Shown in pieces: positions 7,963 through 16,332 of a stretch of DNA of 64,000 bases. A program made the position numbers and the translations under genes. The stretch's first letter is position 1. The number at the start of each line of letters is the position of its first letter. The DNA is from Actinomadura litoris (GTDB lineage: Bacteria > Actinomycetota > Actinomycetes > Streptosporangiales > Streptosporangiaceae): NCBI RefSeq assembly GCF_009733595.1, contig NZ_WOFH01000010.1, positions 1-64,000 on the forward strand, given 5' to 3'. Below the pieces are notes generated by a model. It made no database searches and had not been told where the DNA came from. It saw nothing but the letters and a program-made list of their open reading frames with translations.

Positions 7963-8736
7963 ATGTCAGTGACACCCGTCCTCGACGCCCCCGTCCTCGA
8001 CCTGCGCGGCATCGACAAGAGCTTCGGCTCGGTCAAGGTCCTGCGCGACGTGGCGTTCACCGCCCGCGCGGGTGAGGTGACGGCGCTCGTCGGCGACAAC
8101 GGCGCCGGCAAGACCACCCTGGTGAAGTGCATCGGCGGCATCCACGCGCCCGACGCGGGGGAGTACCGCTTCGCGGGCGCGCCCGTCCGGATCGGCAGCC
8201 CCCGCGACGCCGCCGCGCTCGGCATCGAGGTCGTCCACCAGGACCTCGCCCTCTGCGAGAACCTCGACATCGTCGAGAACCTCTTCCTCGGCCGCGAGCG
8301 CCGCCGCGGCCTCGCCCTCGACGAGGACGCGATGGAGGAGATGGCCCGCACGACGCTGTCGGGCCTGTCGGTCCGCACGATGGGGTCGGTGCGGCGGAGC
8401 GTCTCGACGCTGTCGGGCGGGCAGCGGCAGACCGTCGCGATCGCCCGCGCCGTCCTGTGGGACAGCCGGGTCGTCGTGCTGGACGAGCCGTCCGCCGCGC
8501 TCGGCGTCGCGCAGACCCAGCAGGTGCTGGAGATCGTCCGGCGGCTCGCCGACCGGGGCCTCGCGGTCGTGCTCATCTCGCACAACATGAACGACGTCTT
8601 CGCCGTGTCGGACCGGATCGCCGTGCTCTACCTCGGCCGGATGGTCGCGCACGTGCGGACCGGCGACGTTACCCACCGGCAGATCGTCGAGCTGGTCACC
8701 TCCGGCGCCAGCGGCGACCTCGGGCTCCGCCGATGA
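7963..8736 (+). CDS. sugar ABC transporter ATPase (second paralogue)
   Basis: A single nucleotide-binding domain of 257 residues, roughly 70% identical to the product of 5719-6504 by eye. All motifs are intact: GDNGAGKTT, HQDLALCEN, LSGGQRQ, VVVLDEPSAAL and LISHNMND. Start ATG 7963 is preferred because GGGAGCC precedes it and the 165 bp before it show weak coding character. An ATG at 7798 overlapping the permease stop is the alternative and would add 55 residues. A weak promoter (TTCCTG, 18 bp, TACGCT at 7875-7904) would allow separate expression with the ROK gene. Its stop overlaps that gene's ATG. Confidence 0.85.
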   Translation: MSVTPVLDAPVLDLRGIDKSFGSVKVLRDVAFTARAGEVTALVGDNGAGKTTLVKCIGGIHAPDAGEYRFAGAPVRIGSPRDAAALGIEVVHQDLALCENLDIVENLFLGRERRRGLALDEDAMEEMARTTLSGLSVRTMGSVRRSVSTLSGGQRQTVAIARAVLWDSRVVVLDEPSAALGVAQTQQVLEIVRRLADRGLAVVLISHNMNDVFAVSDRIAVLYLGRMVAHVRTGDVTHRQIVELVTSGASGDLGLRR

Positions 8737-9965
8737 TGCGGGCGGGCCCGTCGCAGGAGGACGTCCGGCGGCACAACCTCGGGACGCTGCTGCGCTTCGT
8801 GCACCTGCGCGGCCCCGCCTCCCGGGCGACGCTCGCCGAGTCCCTCGGGCTCAACCGCAGCACGATCATGGCGCTGACCGCCGACCTGACCGCCGCCGGG
8901 CTCGTCCGCGAGGAACTGCCCCGGGGGCCGGGCCGCCGCGCGGGCCGCCCCTCGCTGGTCGTCCGGCCGGAGTCGACCCGCGTGTACGTGCTCGCGTTCG
9001 AGGTCGGCGTCGACCGGCTCGTGATCGCGCGGGTCGGGCTCGGCGGCGTGGTCCTGGACCGCCGCGAGGCGTCCCGCACCCGCGGCTCCGACCCCGCCGA
9101 GATCGTCGGGACGCTCGCGGCGGGCGCCCGCTCGCTCGTCCGCAAGAGCGAGCGGGACGCGGTGTGCGTCGGCGCCGCCCTCGGCTTCCCCGGCACCGTC
9201 CGCCGCGCGGACGACGCCATCCGGTTCGGCCCCAACCTCGACATCGGCGACCTCCCCCTCGGCGACGCGCTGTCGCGCCGCCTCGGCCTCGGCCTGCCCG
9301 TCTCGGTCTGCAACGACGCCAACCTCGGCGCGCTCGCCGAGCACGCGCGCGGCGCGGGCGTCGGCTGCGACAACCTCATCTACCTGCACGGCGACGTCGG
9401 CGTCGGCGGCGGCATCATCGCGCACGGGCGGCTGCTCGGCGGCGACGAGGGCTACGGCGGCGAGATCGGCCACATGGTCGTCAACCCCGGCGGGCGGCCC
9501 TGCGCCTGCGGGTCGCGCGGCTGCCTGGAGGCCGAGGTGGGGGAGCGGACGCTGCTCGCCCACGCCGACCGCGCGGAGGCCCACGGCCAGAGCGGGCGCG
9601 ACGCCGTCCGCGCCGTCGTGGACGCCGCCGACCGGGGCGACATCGTCGCCCGCGAGGCGCTGCACAGGGTCGGCACCTGGCTCGGGTTCGGCGTCGCGAA
9701 CCTCGTCAACGTCCTCAACCCCGGCCTCGTCGTGTTCGGCGGGACCCTCCGCGACATCTACCTCGGCGCCGCCGCCCAGATCCGCAGCGTGCTCGCCACC
9801 GGCGCGCTCGCCGCGCCGCGCGAGAAGGTCCGCCTCCGCACCGCCGCGCTCGGCGACGACACGACCCTCGTCGGCGCCGCCGAGTTCGCCTTCGCCGAGG
9901 TCCTCGCCGACCCGATCCAGGTCCTCGCGCGCCTGCGCGCCCCCGAGGACAGCAGTGTTCATTGA
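8733..9965 (+). CDS. ROK-family transcriptional regulator
   Basis: A protein of 410 residues. It has an N-terminal winged helix-turn-helix (LGTLLRFVHLRGPASRATLA, then SLGLNRSTIMALTADL) and a ROK sugar-kinase-like domain with CNDANLGALAEH, the glycine-rich GDVGVGGGIIAHG and the zinc motif CACGSRGCLEAE. ROK regulators such as XylR bind sugars and repress uptake genes, which fits its place as last gene of the importer cluster. ATG 8733 overlaps the preceding stop (ATGA). The last three codons and the stop lie inside the first unit of a dispersed repeat (9955-10156), so the native C-terminus may have been changed. Confidence 0.87.
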   Translation: MMRAGPSQEDVRRHNLGTLLRFVHLRGPASRATLAESLGLNRSTIMALTADLTAAGLVREELPRGPGRRAGRPSLVVRPESTRVYVLAFEVGVDRLVIARVGLGGVVLDRREASRTRGSDPAEIVGTLAAGARSLVRKSERDAVCVGAALGFPGTVRRADDAIRFGPNLDIGDLPLGDALSRRLGLGLPVSVCNDANLGALAEHARGAGVGCDNLIYLHGDVGVGGGIIAHGRLLGGDEGYGGEIGHMVVNPGGRPCACGSRGCLEAEVGERTLLAHADRAEAHGQSGRDAVRAVVDAADRGDIVAREALHRVGTWLGFGVANLVNVLNPGLVVFGGTLRDIYLGAAAQIRSVLATGALAAPREKVRLRTAALGDDTTLVGAAEFAFAEVLADPIQVLARLRAPEDSSVH

Positions 9966-10156
9966 AGTCCCGGCCCACGTCCCTCGCCTGGCGGCTGTGT
10001 TCATTGAAGCCCCGGCCCAAGGCACTCGCCTGGCGGCTCGTGCCTTGACCGCGCCTTCGGCGAGTGCGGCATCGCTTCGCGATCTTCCCGGTGGGGGGCT
10101 CGCCTCCGGCTTCACCCCCCACGGTCAGCTACGCACTCGCGTGACGGCTGAGGTCG
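9955..10156 (+). repeat. dispersed structured element, copy A
   Basis: Two tandem 42-bp units (9955-9996, 9997-10038; each begins GTGTTCATTGAAG and ends GCCTGGCGGCT) are followed by a ~115-bp tail. The tail can fold as a three-way junction. The outer stem is GCGAGTGCG 10060-10068 with CGCACTCGC 10132-10140. Hairpin ATCGC-TTC-GCGAT lies at 10071-10083, and a second hairpin pairs GTGGGGGG 10091-10098 with CCCCCCAC 10115-10122. A second copy lies at 42797-43039 in the opposite orientation. The first unit provides the stop codon of the ROK gene. The element fills most of the 240-bp gap to the flavin reductase gene. Confidence 0.85.
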
Positions 10157-10205
10157 GCGCGCGACGTGCCCCGGTCGGCGCTCTCGGGCTGGTGTCGGGT
10201 GCGTT

Positions 10206-10760
10206 CTAGGTGAACGTTCCGTAGGTGCCCTTGTAGAACAGCAGCGGGTCGGCGTCGTGGTGGTGGTCCAGGTCGTGGACGCGGGCGACGACGATGACGT
10301 GGTCGCCGGCGACGTGCTCCTGCTCGACCGAGCACTCGATCCAGGCGAGCGCGCCCTCGATGAGCGGGCCGCCGTTCGGCGTCCGCGTCCAGTCGATGCC
10401 GGCGAACTTGTCGCCGCCCCTGAGCGCGAGCCGCTCGCAGACCTCCAGTTGCGGTTCGCTCAGGATGTTGACGCACAGCCGCGCGGCGCCGCGCAGGCGC
10501 GGCCAGGTCGTGCTGGTGTGCGCGACGCAGAACGCCACGAGCGGGGGGTCGAGGGACACGGAGGTGAAGGAGTTCGCCGCGAGGCCCGCCGGGCGGTCGG
10601 TGCCGTCCTCGACGGCGGTGATCGCGACCACGCCGGTCGCGAACCTGCCGAGCACCGAGCGGAACCGGGTGCCGTCGACGCCGGGCGGCTCCCGGTCGGA
10701 GGGTCGTGCGGCCGCGTCGCCCGCGAGCGTGGACGCGGACGCGCCGGCTCCGTGGCCCAT
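10206..10760 (-). CDS. flavin reductase domain protein
   Basis: A protein of 184 residues with the flavin reductase-like FMN-binding split barrel. FATGVVAITAV, then GLAANSFTSVSLDPPLVAFC, and the late GDHVIVVARVHDL are the conserved segments. Such proteins supply reduced FMN or FAD to a two-component monooxygenase, or act as small NAD(P)H:flavin reductases; no oxygenase is next to it. Start ATG 10760 is supported by GAGAAGGGA upstream. The N-terminal 25 residues are a low-complexity extension. Confidence 0.85.
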   Translation of the reverse strand: MGHGAGASASTLAGDAAARPSDREPPGVDGTRFRSVLGRFATGVVAITAVEDGTDRPAGLAANSFTSVSLDPPLVAFCVAHTSTTWPRLRGAARLCVNILSEPQLEVCERLALRGGDKFAGIDWTRTPNGGPLIEGALAWIECSVEQEHVAGDHVIVVARVHDLDHHHDADPLLFYKGTYGTFT

Positions 10761-10962
10761 GTGACCCGATCCCTTCTCTCGGCCGGGCGCCTGCCCGGGC
10801 GGGGGGACCGCGCGGGACGCGCCGTCGGGCGTGCGCGTGCCGTGCGGCACATCGCCCACTAAAGCCTGAATTCGGGGACGCTGATTCCCCGCGTGGCGCA
10901 TCTCGGTCAATGGTCCTGGTGGGGGTCGGTCTTCCGGCCGATCCCCGGGCACCGGCGGGGGT

Positions 10963-12240
10963 TCAGGGGCGGCGGGCGTCGGCGGGGGCCGGGAGGTGGA
11001 TGTTGGTGCAGGGGTGGTTGAACGCGGTCGCGGACAGCCCGTCCAGCAGGAGGCGGCCCGTGCGGGCCAGGCGGAGCCGGGAGCGGGCCGACAGCCGCGG
11101 GCCCTCGCGCAGGCCGATCCACGCGATCCAGCCGATGCCGACGACCGCCCAGTAGGAGACGAGGCGGTACACGCCGACGGCCGCGGCGGCGGGCGTCAGC
11201 GTCGCGCCGAACGCGACCAGCGAGGCGGCCATGCTGCTCTCGATCGCGCCGAGCCCGCCGGGCAGCAGCGGCAGCACGCTGCCCGCCGCCTGCGCCGCGA
11301 AGTAGGCGAGGGTGACGCCGTGCGGGTCGACGTCGACGCCGACCGCGCGCGCCGCCGCCAGCAGCGCGAGGATGTCGCAGACCCAGTTGAGCGTGGCGAG
11401 GACGGTCAGCGCCGCCCAGTCGCGCGCCGTCGGGCGCAGCACGTCGCGCGCCCCGGCGAGCTGCTCGGCGTGCGGGGCGATGCGGGGGTGGGCGAGCGCG
11501 GCGCGGTAGGCGCGCCGCACCGGCGCCGTCACGACCGCGCGCAGCGGCCGCCAGCGCAGCGCGGGCACCAGCAGCAGGAGCAGCGCGGCGGGGGCGCCCA
11601 GCGCCGTGACCGCGAGCGCGCGGGCGTGCGGATCGGCCATCAGCGCGACCAGCCCGATCACCGTGTAGGCGGTAGTGGTGATCACGCCGCCCGCCAGGAT
11701 CACGGCGGTGGCCAGCTTCGCGGACGCGCCGCCCCGGCGGAACTGCCGGAACGTGTAGACGACGCTCACCGCCGGCCCGGCCGGGAGCGTCGTCGAGAGC
11801 GCGTTGCCCGCGTAGGTGATCGCGAAAGCGCGGCGCAGCGTCATCCTCAGCCCGCCGATGCGCAGCAGGCGCCGCTGGAGCCGGGCGAACGCGCCCATCG
11901 AGCCCGCCTCGGCGAGCACGACCACGGCGAGCCAGCCCGGTTCGGCGCTGGTCGCGGCCGACCACATCGCGCCCAGGTCGGGAAGCCGGTCATGGACGAA
12001 GGGGAGCGTCGCGACGGCGGCGGCCAGCACCGCCCACTGGAGGAGGAGGCCCGCCCTGCGCCGCCACCAGGAGCGCTCGTCCCGGGGCTCGTCGGGCGTG
12101 TGGGGGTGGGACTGCTCGTCATCGCCGACGACCGCGGTCGTCGCCCCGCCGGCCGCGAAGGGGCCGCCTCCGTCCGGGCGGACGGAGTGGGGCGCGGCGC
12201 CGACCGGGGGGTCGGCCGGTGCCGCGACTGCCTCGTACAT
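10963..12240 (-). CDS. lysylphosphatidylglycerol synthase-like membrane protein
   Basis: A protein of 425 residues with a ~55-residue hydrophilic head and about eight membrane segments of the LPG_synthase_TM (UPF0104/YbhN, PF03706) family. Typical segments are AITYAGNALSTTLPAGPAVS, FRRGGASAKLATAVILAGG and AGSVLPLLPGGLGAIESSM. In MprF this domain flips aminoacylated lipids; the stand-alone proteins are of unknown substrate. No aminoacyl-transferase domain is present. Start ATG 12240 has GAGGTGA about 9 bases upstream. Confidence 0.8.
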   Translation of the reverse strand: MYEAVAAPADPPVGAAPHSVRPDGGGPFAAGGATTAVVGDDEQSHPHTPDEPRDERSWWRRRAGLLLQWAVLAAAVATLPFVHDRLPDLGAMWSAATSAEPGWLAVVVLAEAGSMGAFARLQRRLLRIGGLRMTLRRAFAITYAGNALSTTLPAGPAVSVVYTFRQFRRGGASAKLATAVILAGGVITTTAYTVIGLVALMADPHARALAVTALGAPAALLLLLVPALRWRPLRAVVTAPVRRAYRAALAHPRIAPHAEQLAGARDVLRPTARDWAALTVLATLNWVCDILALLAAARAVGVDVDPHGVTLAYFAAQAAGSVLPLLPGGLGAIESSMAASLVAFGATLTPAAAAVGVYRLVSYWAVVGIGWIAWIGLREGPRLSARSRLRLARTGRLLLDGLSATAFNHPCTNIHLPAPADARRP

Positions 12241-12353
12241 GCCCCGGTCACCTCGCAAGTTCGCCCACTACGCGCAACCTACGGCGTACCTACGACATTC
12301 CCCGTGATCGAGTAACGGAACCGTAAAGTCACTTTCGCCACCCTGGTCACCGG

Positions 12354-12647
12354 CTAAGGCCGTCGGGTGGGGTTCACGGCGTCGGACTCGGCGGGCCCGT
12401 CGGCATCCGGCCAGGGCTCGTCCTCCCCCTCCCGGGTCATCCGCCGCTCGTAGTCGGTGATCCCGACCCCGTCCTCGCTCTCCTCCGGCTCCTCGATCAC
12501 GTGGTCGTCGGGCGGGTCCTCGACGTACTGCTCGGTCAGGGCGATCTCCTCGGCCTGCTCGTCGTCCCCCATGTCGTCCAGGCCGTCCGCGCCCACGCGG
12601 GGGTTCTCAAGGGGGTCACGGTCCGCGCCGGGATCGCGCATGCTCAT
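12354..12647 (-). CDS. small acidic protein
   Basis: A protein of 97 residues, very rich in Asp and Glu (for example EQYVEDPPDDHVIEEPEESE) and without hydrophobic stretches. It is predicted to be largely disordered. GGAGGAGCC lies just upstream of the ATG at 12647 (a second ATG lies two codons in, at 12641). It is divergent from the HAD gene at 12749. Small acidic proteins of this kind are frequent in actinomycetes, but the role is unknown. Confidence 0.7.
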   Translation of the reverse strand: MSMRDPGADRDPLENPRVGADGLDDMGDDEQAEEIALTEQYVEDPPDDHVIEEPEESEDGVGITDYERRMTREGEDEPWPDADGPAESDAVNPTRRP

Positions 12648-12748
12648 CGGCTCCTCCGGTCTCGGTTCGACTTTCCGCTTGCCCGGCCGGTATCCCCGTT
12701 GCGGTTCGCCCTATTCGCGGTGCCTCGCCATGCGGTTACCATCCGGGC

Positions 12749-13450
12749 ATGGGCGTACACGCGGTGATCTTCGATTGGGGTGGCACGCTGACCCCCTGGC
12801 ACGACATCGAGCTGGCCGACATGTGGCGCGGGATCTGCTCGGCGCACCTTCCGCCGGACGAGGTCGAGCGCGCCGCCATCGCACTGGTCGAGGCCGAGCA
12901 GGAGCTGTGGCGGCGCGGCACCGAGGAGCACCGCAGCGCCACCTTCGCCGAGGTCTTCGAGCTGGCCGGGGTCAGCTGCTCCGACGCCCTCCTGCACACC
13001 CACTTCGAGGCGTGGACGCCCCACACCCACACCGACCCCGCCGTCCCGGGCCTGTTCGACGCGCTGCGCGAGCGCGGCATCAAGATCGGCGTGCTGTCCA
13101 ACACGATGTGGAGCCGCGACTGGCACGAGCGCGTCTTCGCCCGCGACGACGTCCTGCGCCACCTCGACGGCGCCGTCTACTCCAGCGAGATCCCCTGGAC
13201 CAAGCCTCACGCCGAGGCGTTCCGCGCCGCCATGGACGCGGTCGGCGCCACCGACCCGGCGTCCTGCGTCTTCGTCGGCGACCGCCCCTACGACGACATC
13301 CACGGCGCCAAGTCCGCGGGGCTGCGCGCCGTCCAGGTCTGGCACCAGACCACGCACGCGTTCAGCCGCCCCGGCCTGACCCCGCCCGACGCGCTCATCC
13401 ACGGCCTGGACGAACTGCTCCCGCACGTCGAGCGCTGGGCCGCCGCCTAG
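12749..13450 (+). CDS. HAD-family protein with altered motif I
   Basis: A protein of 233 residues of the HAD subfamily IA. Motif II is VLSNT, motif III Lys lies in TKPHAEAF, and motif IV is VFVGDRPYDDIHGAK. Motif I reads FDWGGTLT, so the usual second Asp of DxD (general acid/base) is Gly. The nucleophile Asp remains. It could be a HAD enzyme of a non-phosphatase type, or one that lost phosphatase activity. TACCAT at 12736-12741 lies only seven bases before the ATG, suggesting a leaderless transcript. Its stop overlaps the convergent methyltransferase gene by 4 bp. Confidence 0.8.
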   Translation: MGVHAVIFDWGGTLTPWHDIELADMWRGICSAHLPPDEVERAAIALVEAEQELWRRGTEEHRSATFAEVFELAGVSCSDALLHTHFEAWTPHTHTDPAVPGLFDALRERGIKIGVLSNTMWSRDWHERVFARDDVLRHLDGAVYSSEIPWTKPHAEAFRAAMDAVGATDPASCVFVGDRPYDDIHGAKSAGLRAVQVWHQTTHAFSRPGLTPPDALIHGLDELLPHVERWAAA

Positions 13451-14511
13451 TCCCTGCGGGCGACGATCAGGTCACGGGAGATCGCCTGGTCGACGCGGTG
13501 GCGGAAGCCCAGGTAGCCGCCCGAGTCCTGGACGGTGAGGCCGCTGGAGGCGAGGATGCCGGCCAGCTCGTCCCGGCGCCCGACGAAGGTGTTCCAGGAG
13601 ATGCCGATCGCGCCGCCGGGACGCAGCAGCCGCGCCCACTCCGGGACGGCCGCCGACAGCAGCTCGACCGGGCTCCGCGACAGCACCGGCTTCCCGGTGC
13701 CGCGACCGGGGCGGCTGCCCTTGGGGCGGCTGCCGTGCTGCACGCCGTACGGCGCGTCGGTCACGATCAGGTCGAACGAGCCGGGACGGAAGAACTTCCC
13801 CGCCCCGGCGGAGTCGGCGTTGACGACCGTGATCTCCATCGTCTCGCCGCTCTTGTAGCGCTCCTTGGTCGCGCCGAGCGTCACGTGCAGGCGGCGCCCG
13901 AGGACGGCCTTCTCGCGCCGGATGCTGGTGGTCTCCGCCTGGTGCTTGACGCGGTTGTTCTTCAGCCACGTCCGGATGAACGCGGCGTAGGCGTCGAAGT
14001 CCTTGCCGTCGATGTCGATCCCGGCCGCGTCCAGCCCGTACATCATGGCCTGGTTGAGCGTCGTGCCCCGGCCGCACATGGGGTCGAGCACGCGGGGGCG
14101 CCCGGTGACGAGGTCCATGGGGGAGTCGGTCGCCATCGCCGTCACGTTCAGCAGCAGCTTGGTGAAGTTCTCGTTGGTCTTGCCCGAGTACTTCTGGATG
14201 GTGAGCAGGTCGCTGCCGAACAGGTCGAGCGGCTCGACCGTCACCGGGCGCAGCAGCCCGCCGTCCTCGATCCGGAAGAGCGCGTACAGGGACGACAGGT
14301 TCGACAGCAGGCGGAGGTCGGTCCCGCTGAGGTCGTCCGCCGAGAACGTCACGTAGGGGACGCCGCCGATGGACGATTCCGCGATGTCGGCGATCCGGCC
14401 GCCGAGGGCCCGTTCGCCGAAGACCGACAGCTCGGCCCTCACCAGGCCGGCGGCCGCCTGCGCGTAGACCCGGTTGTGCGATGGGGAGACGAGGAGGCCG
14501 TACGCGGTCAT
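13447..14511 (-). CDS. TRM11-like SAM-dependent methyltransferase
   Basis: A protein of 354 residues. The SAM-binding motif LDPMCGRGTTLNQAM (about residue 140) and the catalytic motif TDAPYGVQHG (about 245) match the TRM11/RsmD-like N2-guanine or DNA methyltransferase group. The second motif is D-A-P-Y instead of the usual DPPY. The ~125-residue N-terminus is THUMP-like in position but not recognisable as a THUMP domain. The substrate is probably a structured RNA, but this is inference. Start ATG 14511. It overlaps the HAD gene tail to tail. Confidence 0.75.
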   Translation of the reverse strand: MTAYGLLVSPSHNRVYAQAAAGLVRAELSVFGERALGGRIADIAESSIGGVPYVTFSADDLSGTDLRLLSNLSSLYALFRIEDGGLLRPVTVEPLDLFGSDLLTIQKYSGKTNENFTKLLLNVTAMATDSPMDLVTGRPRVLDPMCGRGTTLNQAMMYGLDAAGIDIDGKDFDAYAAFIRTWLKNNRVKHQAETTSIRREKAVLGRRLHVTLGATKERYKSGETMEITVVNADSAGAGKFFRPGSFDLIVTDAPYGVQHGSRPKGSRPGRGTGKPVLSRSPVELLSAAVPEWARLLRPGGAIGISWNTFVGRRDELAGILASSGLTVQDSGGYLGFRHRVDQAISRDLIVARRD

Positions 14512-14608
14512 TCGATGGACATTAGCAGCGTCCGGGAGGTGCCCGAGGAGGCCGCCGGGGTGTGCCCCGGCGGCCCCGCGCGGCTTATGGCGGGCCGCTC
14601 TCTCCCGG

Positions 14609-14995
14609 TCAGCCCGCCCGGACGGGTCGCCTCTTGGCGCTCCGGGCGGGGCGCCGGTCACCGCCCTTGCGCTTGGGCTCCTGGGCCGCCGGAGGTGCGA
14701 CGGGCCGCGCCTCCGGCTCCGGGGCCTCCAGCGCGCGCGGCGGCCCGGCCGGGGCCTCCAGGGCCGGAAGGTCGGGCAGATGCCGCGCCGCGGCGGCCAG
14801 CAGCTCCTGGACGCGGCTGGTGAGGCTCGCGAGGTCCGCGCGCGCCACCGCCGCCTCGTTGCGGGCGCGGCGCGCCTGCCGCCGGGCCTCGTCGCGCTCG
14901 GCCGCGAGCTGCGTCAACTGGTCGTGGTAGGCGGCGCGGAGCTCCTCCAGCGCGCTGCGCCCACCGGTCTCGCTCCCCTGCGGCGTCGTGGTCAT
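14609..14995 (-). CDS. small coiled-coil protein with basic tail
   Basis: A protein of 128 residues. Residues ~10-55 form a heptad-like, Arg/Glu/Ala-rich helix (RAAYHDQLTQLAAERDEARR). The middle is Pro/Ala-rich, and the end is a Lys/Arg tail (KRKGGDRRPARSAKRR) that could bind nucleic acid. GGAGGAG is 11 bases upstream of ATG 14995. Frames extending further upstream look non-coding. Function unknown. Confidence 0.6.
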   Translation of the reverse strand: MTTTPQGSETGGRSALEELRAAYHDQLTQLAAERDEARRQARRARNEAAVARADLASLTSRVQELLAAAARHLPDLPALEAPAGPPRALEAPEPEARPVAPPAAQEPKRKGGDRRPARSAKRRPVRAG

Positions 14996-15081
14996 GCCGG
15001 TCTGGGCTCCTCCCCCGAGTGATCCAGTACAAAAAGGATCAACGTGCACTCGGAGACCTTTCGTTCCCGGAGTGCTGGAGA

Positions 15082-16131
15082 TCACTCACCCGGTTCGGGA
15101 CGAGGTGACAGCGCGCCCGACGGCAGCCCGGGAAACGCCGCCGGCGGGGCGGGCTCGCCCGCGGCCGACCGCCAGCGCGCCGAGCGGGCCGCCGCGATCT
15201 GGGCCCCGTCGGCGGCGAGATGGCGCAGGTCAGGGGACGAGGCGCCGGCGAGACCCACGTAGGCGGGGACCAGGCCGTCCTCCAGCGCCGCCGCGAGTTG
15301 GACCGCGCTCCGGGCGGAGGCGACCCGCACCGGCAGCCGGTAGGCCGCCGACGCCGGGACCGGCGGGACGGACAGGATCGCGCTCAGCCGGTCGCGCTGG
15401 GCGCGGTGCGCGTTCCACGCGTCCTTGGCCGCCTGCTGGAGGCCCCCGCGCAACCGCGCCCCGAGCGTCCCGTACCCGTACACGGCGGCGTGCTCGGCCG
15501 CGAGCGCGGTCTGGAGGGCCTTGGAGTCGGACTTCGGGGCGTCGCGCGGCGCCGGGGGCCGGACCGTCCCGGCGTGGCCGGACTCGCACGCGCCGATGCT
15601 CGCCATGAGCTGCGCCAGCCCCGGACGGCATCTGCCCGCGTCCTCCCCGCGGGCCAGCGCCGCGCGCTCCTCCGCCTTCCGCAGCGCGGCGATGATCCGC
15701 TCGCCGCCGGGCGGGAGCGGGATCGCCCTGGGGGACGGGATGGCGCCGCCCTCGTGGGCCCGGTCCCCCGACCCGGGCACGTAGTGCCGCCGCAGCACCG
15801 CCAGGTGCTCGCGGTGGTGTGCCAGGACGGGGTCGATGCGGCGGGCCAGCGCCGCGTCCGCCGCACGCGCGGCCTCGTAGGAGGCGACGAGGTCCTGCTC
15901 GGAGGCGATCGCGCCGGCGAGGGACGCGACGTCGCGGCGCGGGGACGCCTCGGCGGAGCACCCGGCCAGCCAGGGCAGCGCCAGCGCCGCGGCGCCGCCG
16001 AACACGGCCCGGCGGGAGACGGCGCCGGCGGGCGCGGGCAGGGGCACGGGCGGGCGCGCGAGCGGGCGCAGCCGCGGAACGACCGCTGGCAAGGGCGTCT
16101 CCTCACCCGATGACATGTGGTGGCGGCCCAT
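15082..16131 (-). CDS. Tat-type lipoprotein with DUF4439 ferritin-like domain
   Basis: A protein of 349 residues. After a Pro-rich leader of ~45 residues comes a twin-arginine signal with lipobox (SRRAVFGGAAALALPWLAGC). This is followed by two helical repeats, each with the ferritin-like pattern of DUF4439 (ASEQDLVASYEAAR; AAEHAAVYGYGTLGARL). DUF4439 lipoproteins are regularly found next to rimP in actinomycetes, as here, but their role is unknown. The start is uncertain: ATG 16131 or 16116. The long leader before the signal is unusual. Confidence 0.75.
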   Translation of the reverse strand: MGRHHMSSGEETPLPAVVPRLRPLARPPVPLPAPAGAVSRRAVFGGAAALALPWLAGCSAEASPRRDVASLAGAIASEQDLVASYEAARAADAALARRIDPVLAHHREHLAVLRRHYVPGSGDRAHEGGAIPSPRAIPLPPGGERIIAALRKAEERAALARGEDAGRCRPGLAQLMASIGACESGHAGTVRPPAPRDAPKSDSKALQTALAAEHAAVYGYGTLGARLRGGLQQAAKDAWNAHRAQRDRLSAILSVPPVPASAAYRLPVRVASARSAVQLAAALEDGLVPAYVGLAGASSPDLRHLAADGAQIAAARSARWRSAAGEPAPPAAFPGLPSGALSPRPEPGE

Positions 16132-16332
16132 GGCGGTCCCGGCCCGGACGCGTCCATCAGGCCAGCTCAAGCATTCCATATCCGGCGCGCCGGTGAGCTG
16201 TCCGGAGGACCATCGCGGTGCCCGGCTGTCGATAGTCTTGAGGAGTCAACGGGCGCGCGGTGGTTTCAGCGTGGCCCGCGCCCGCCGCACCGGCGGGCGG
16301 ATTCGCGCGGAAAACAACAGGAGGAGGGTCCC

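Noticed and set aside
15068..15090. GCTGGAGATCACT shared with the region before ung (about 42074)
   Set aside because: A 13-bp match at two places without symmetry or promoter context is too short to call a site. It does not resemble a LexA box.
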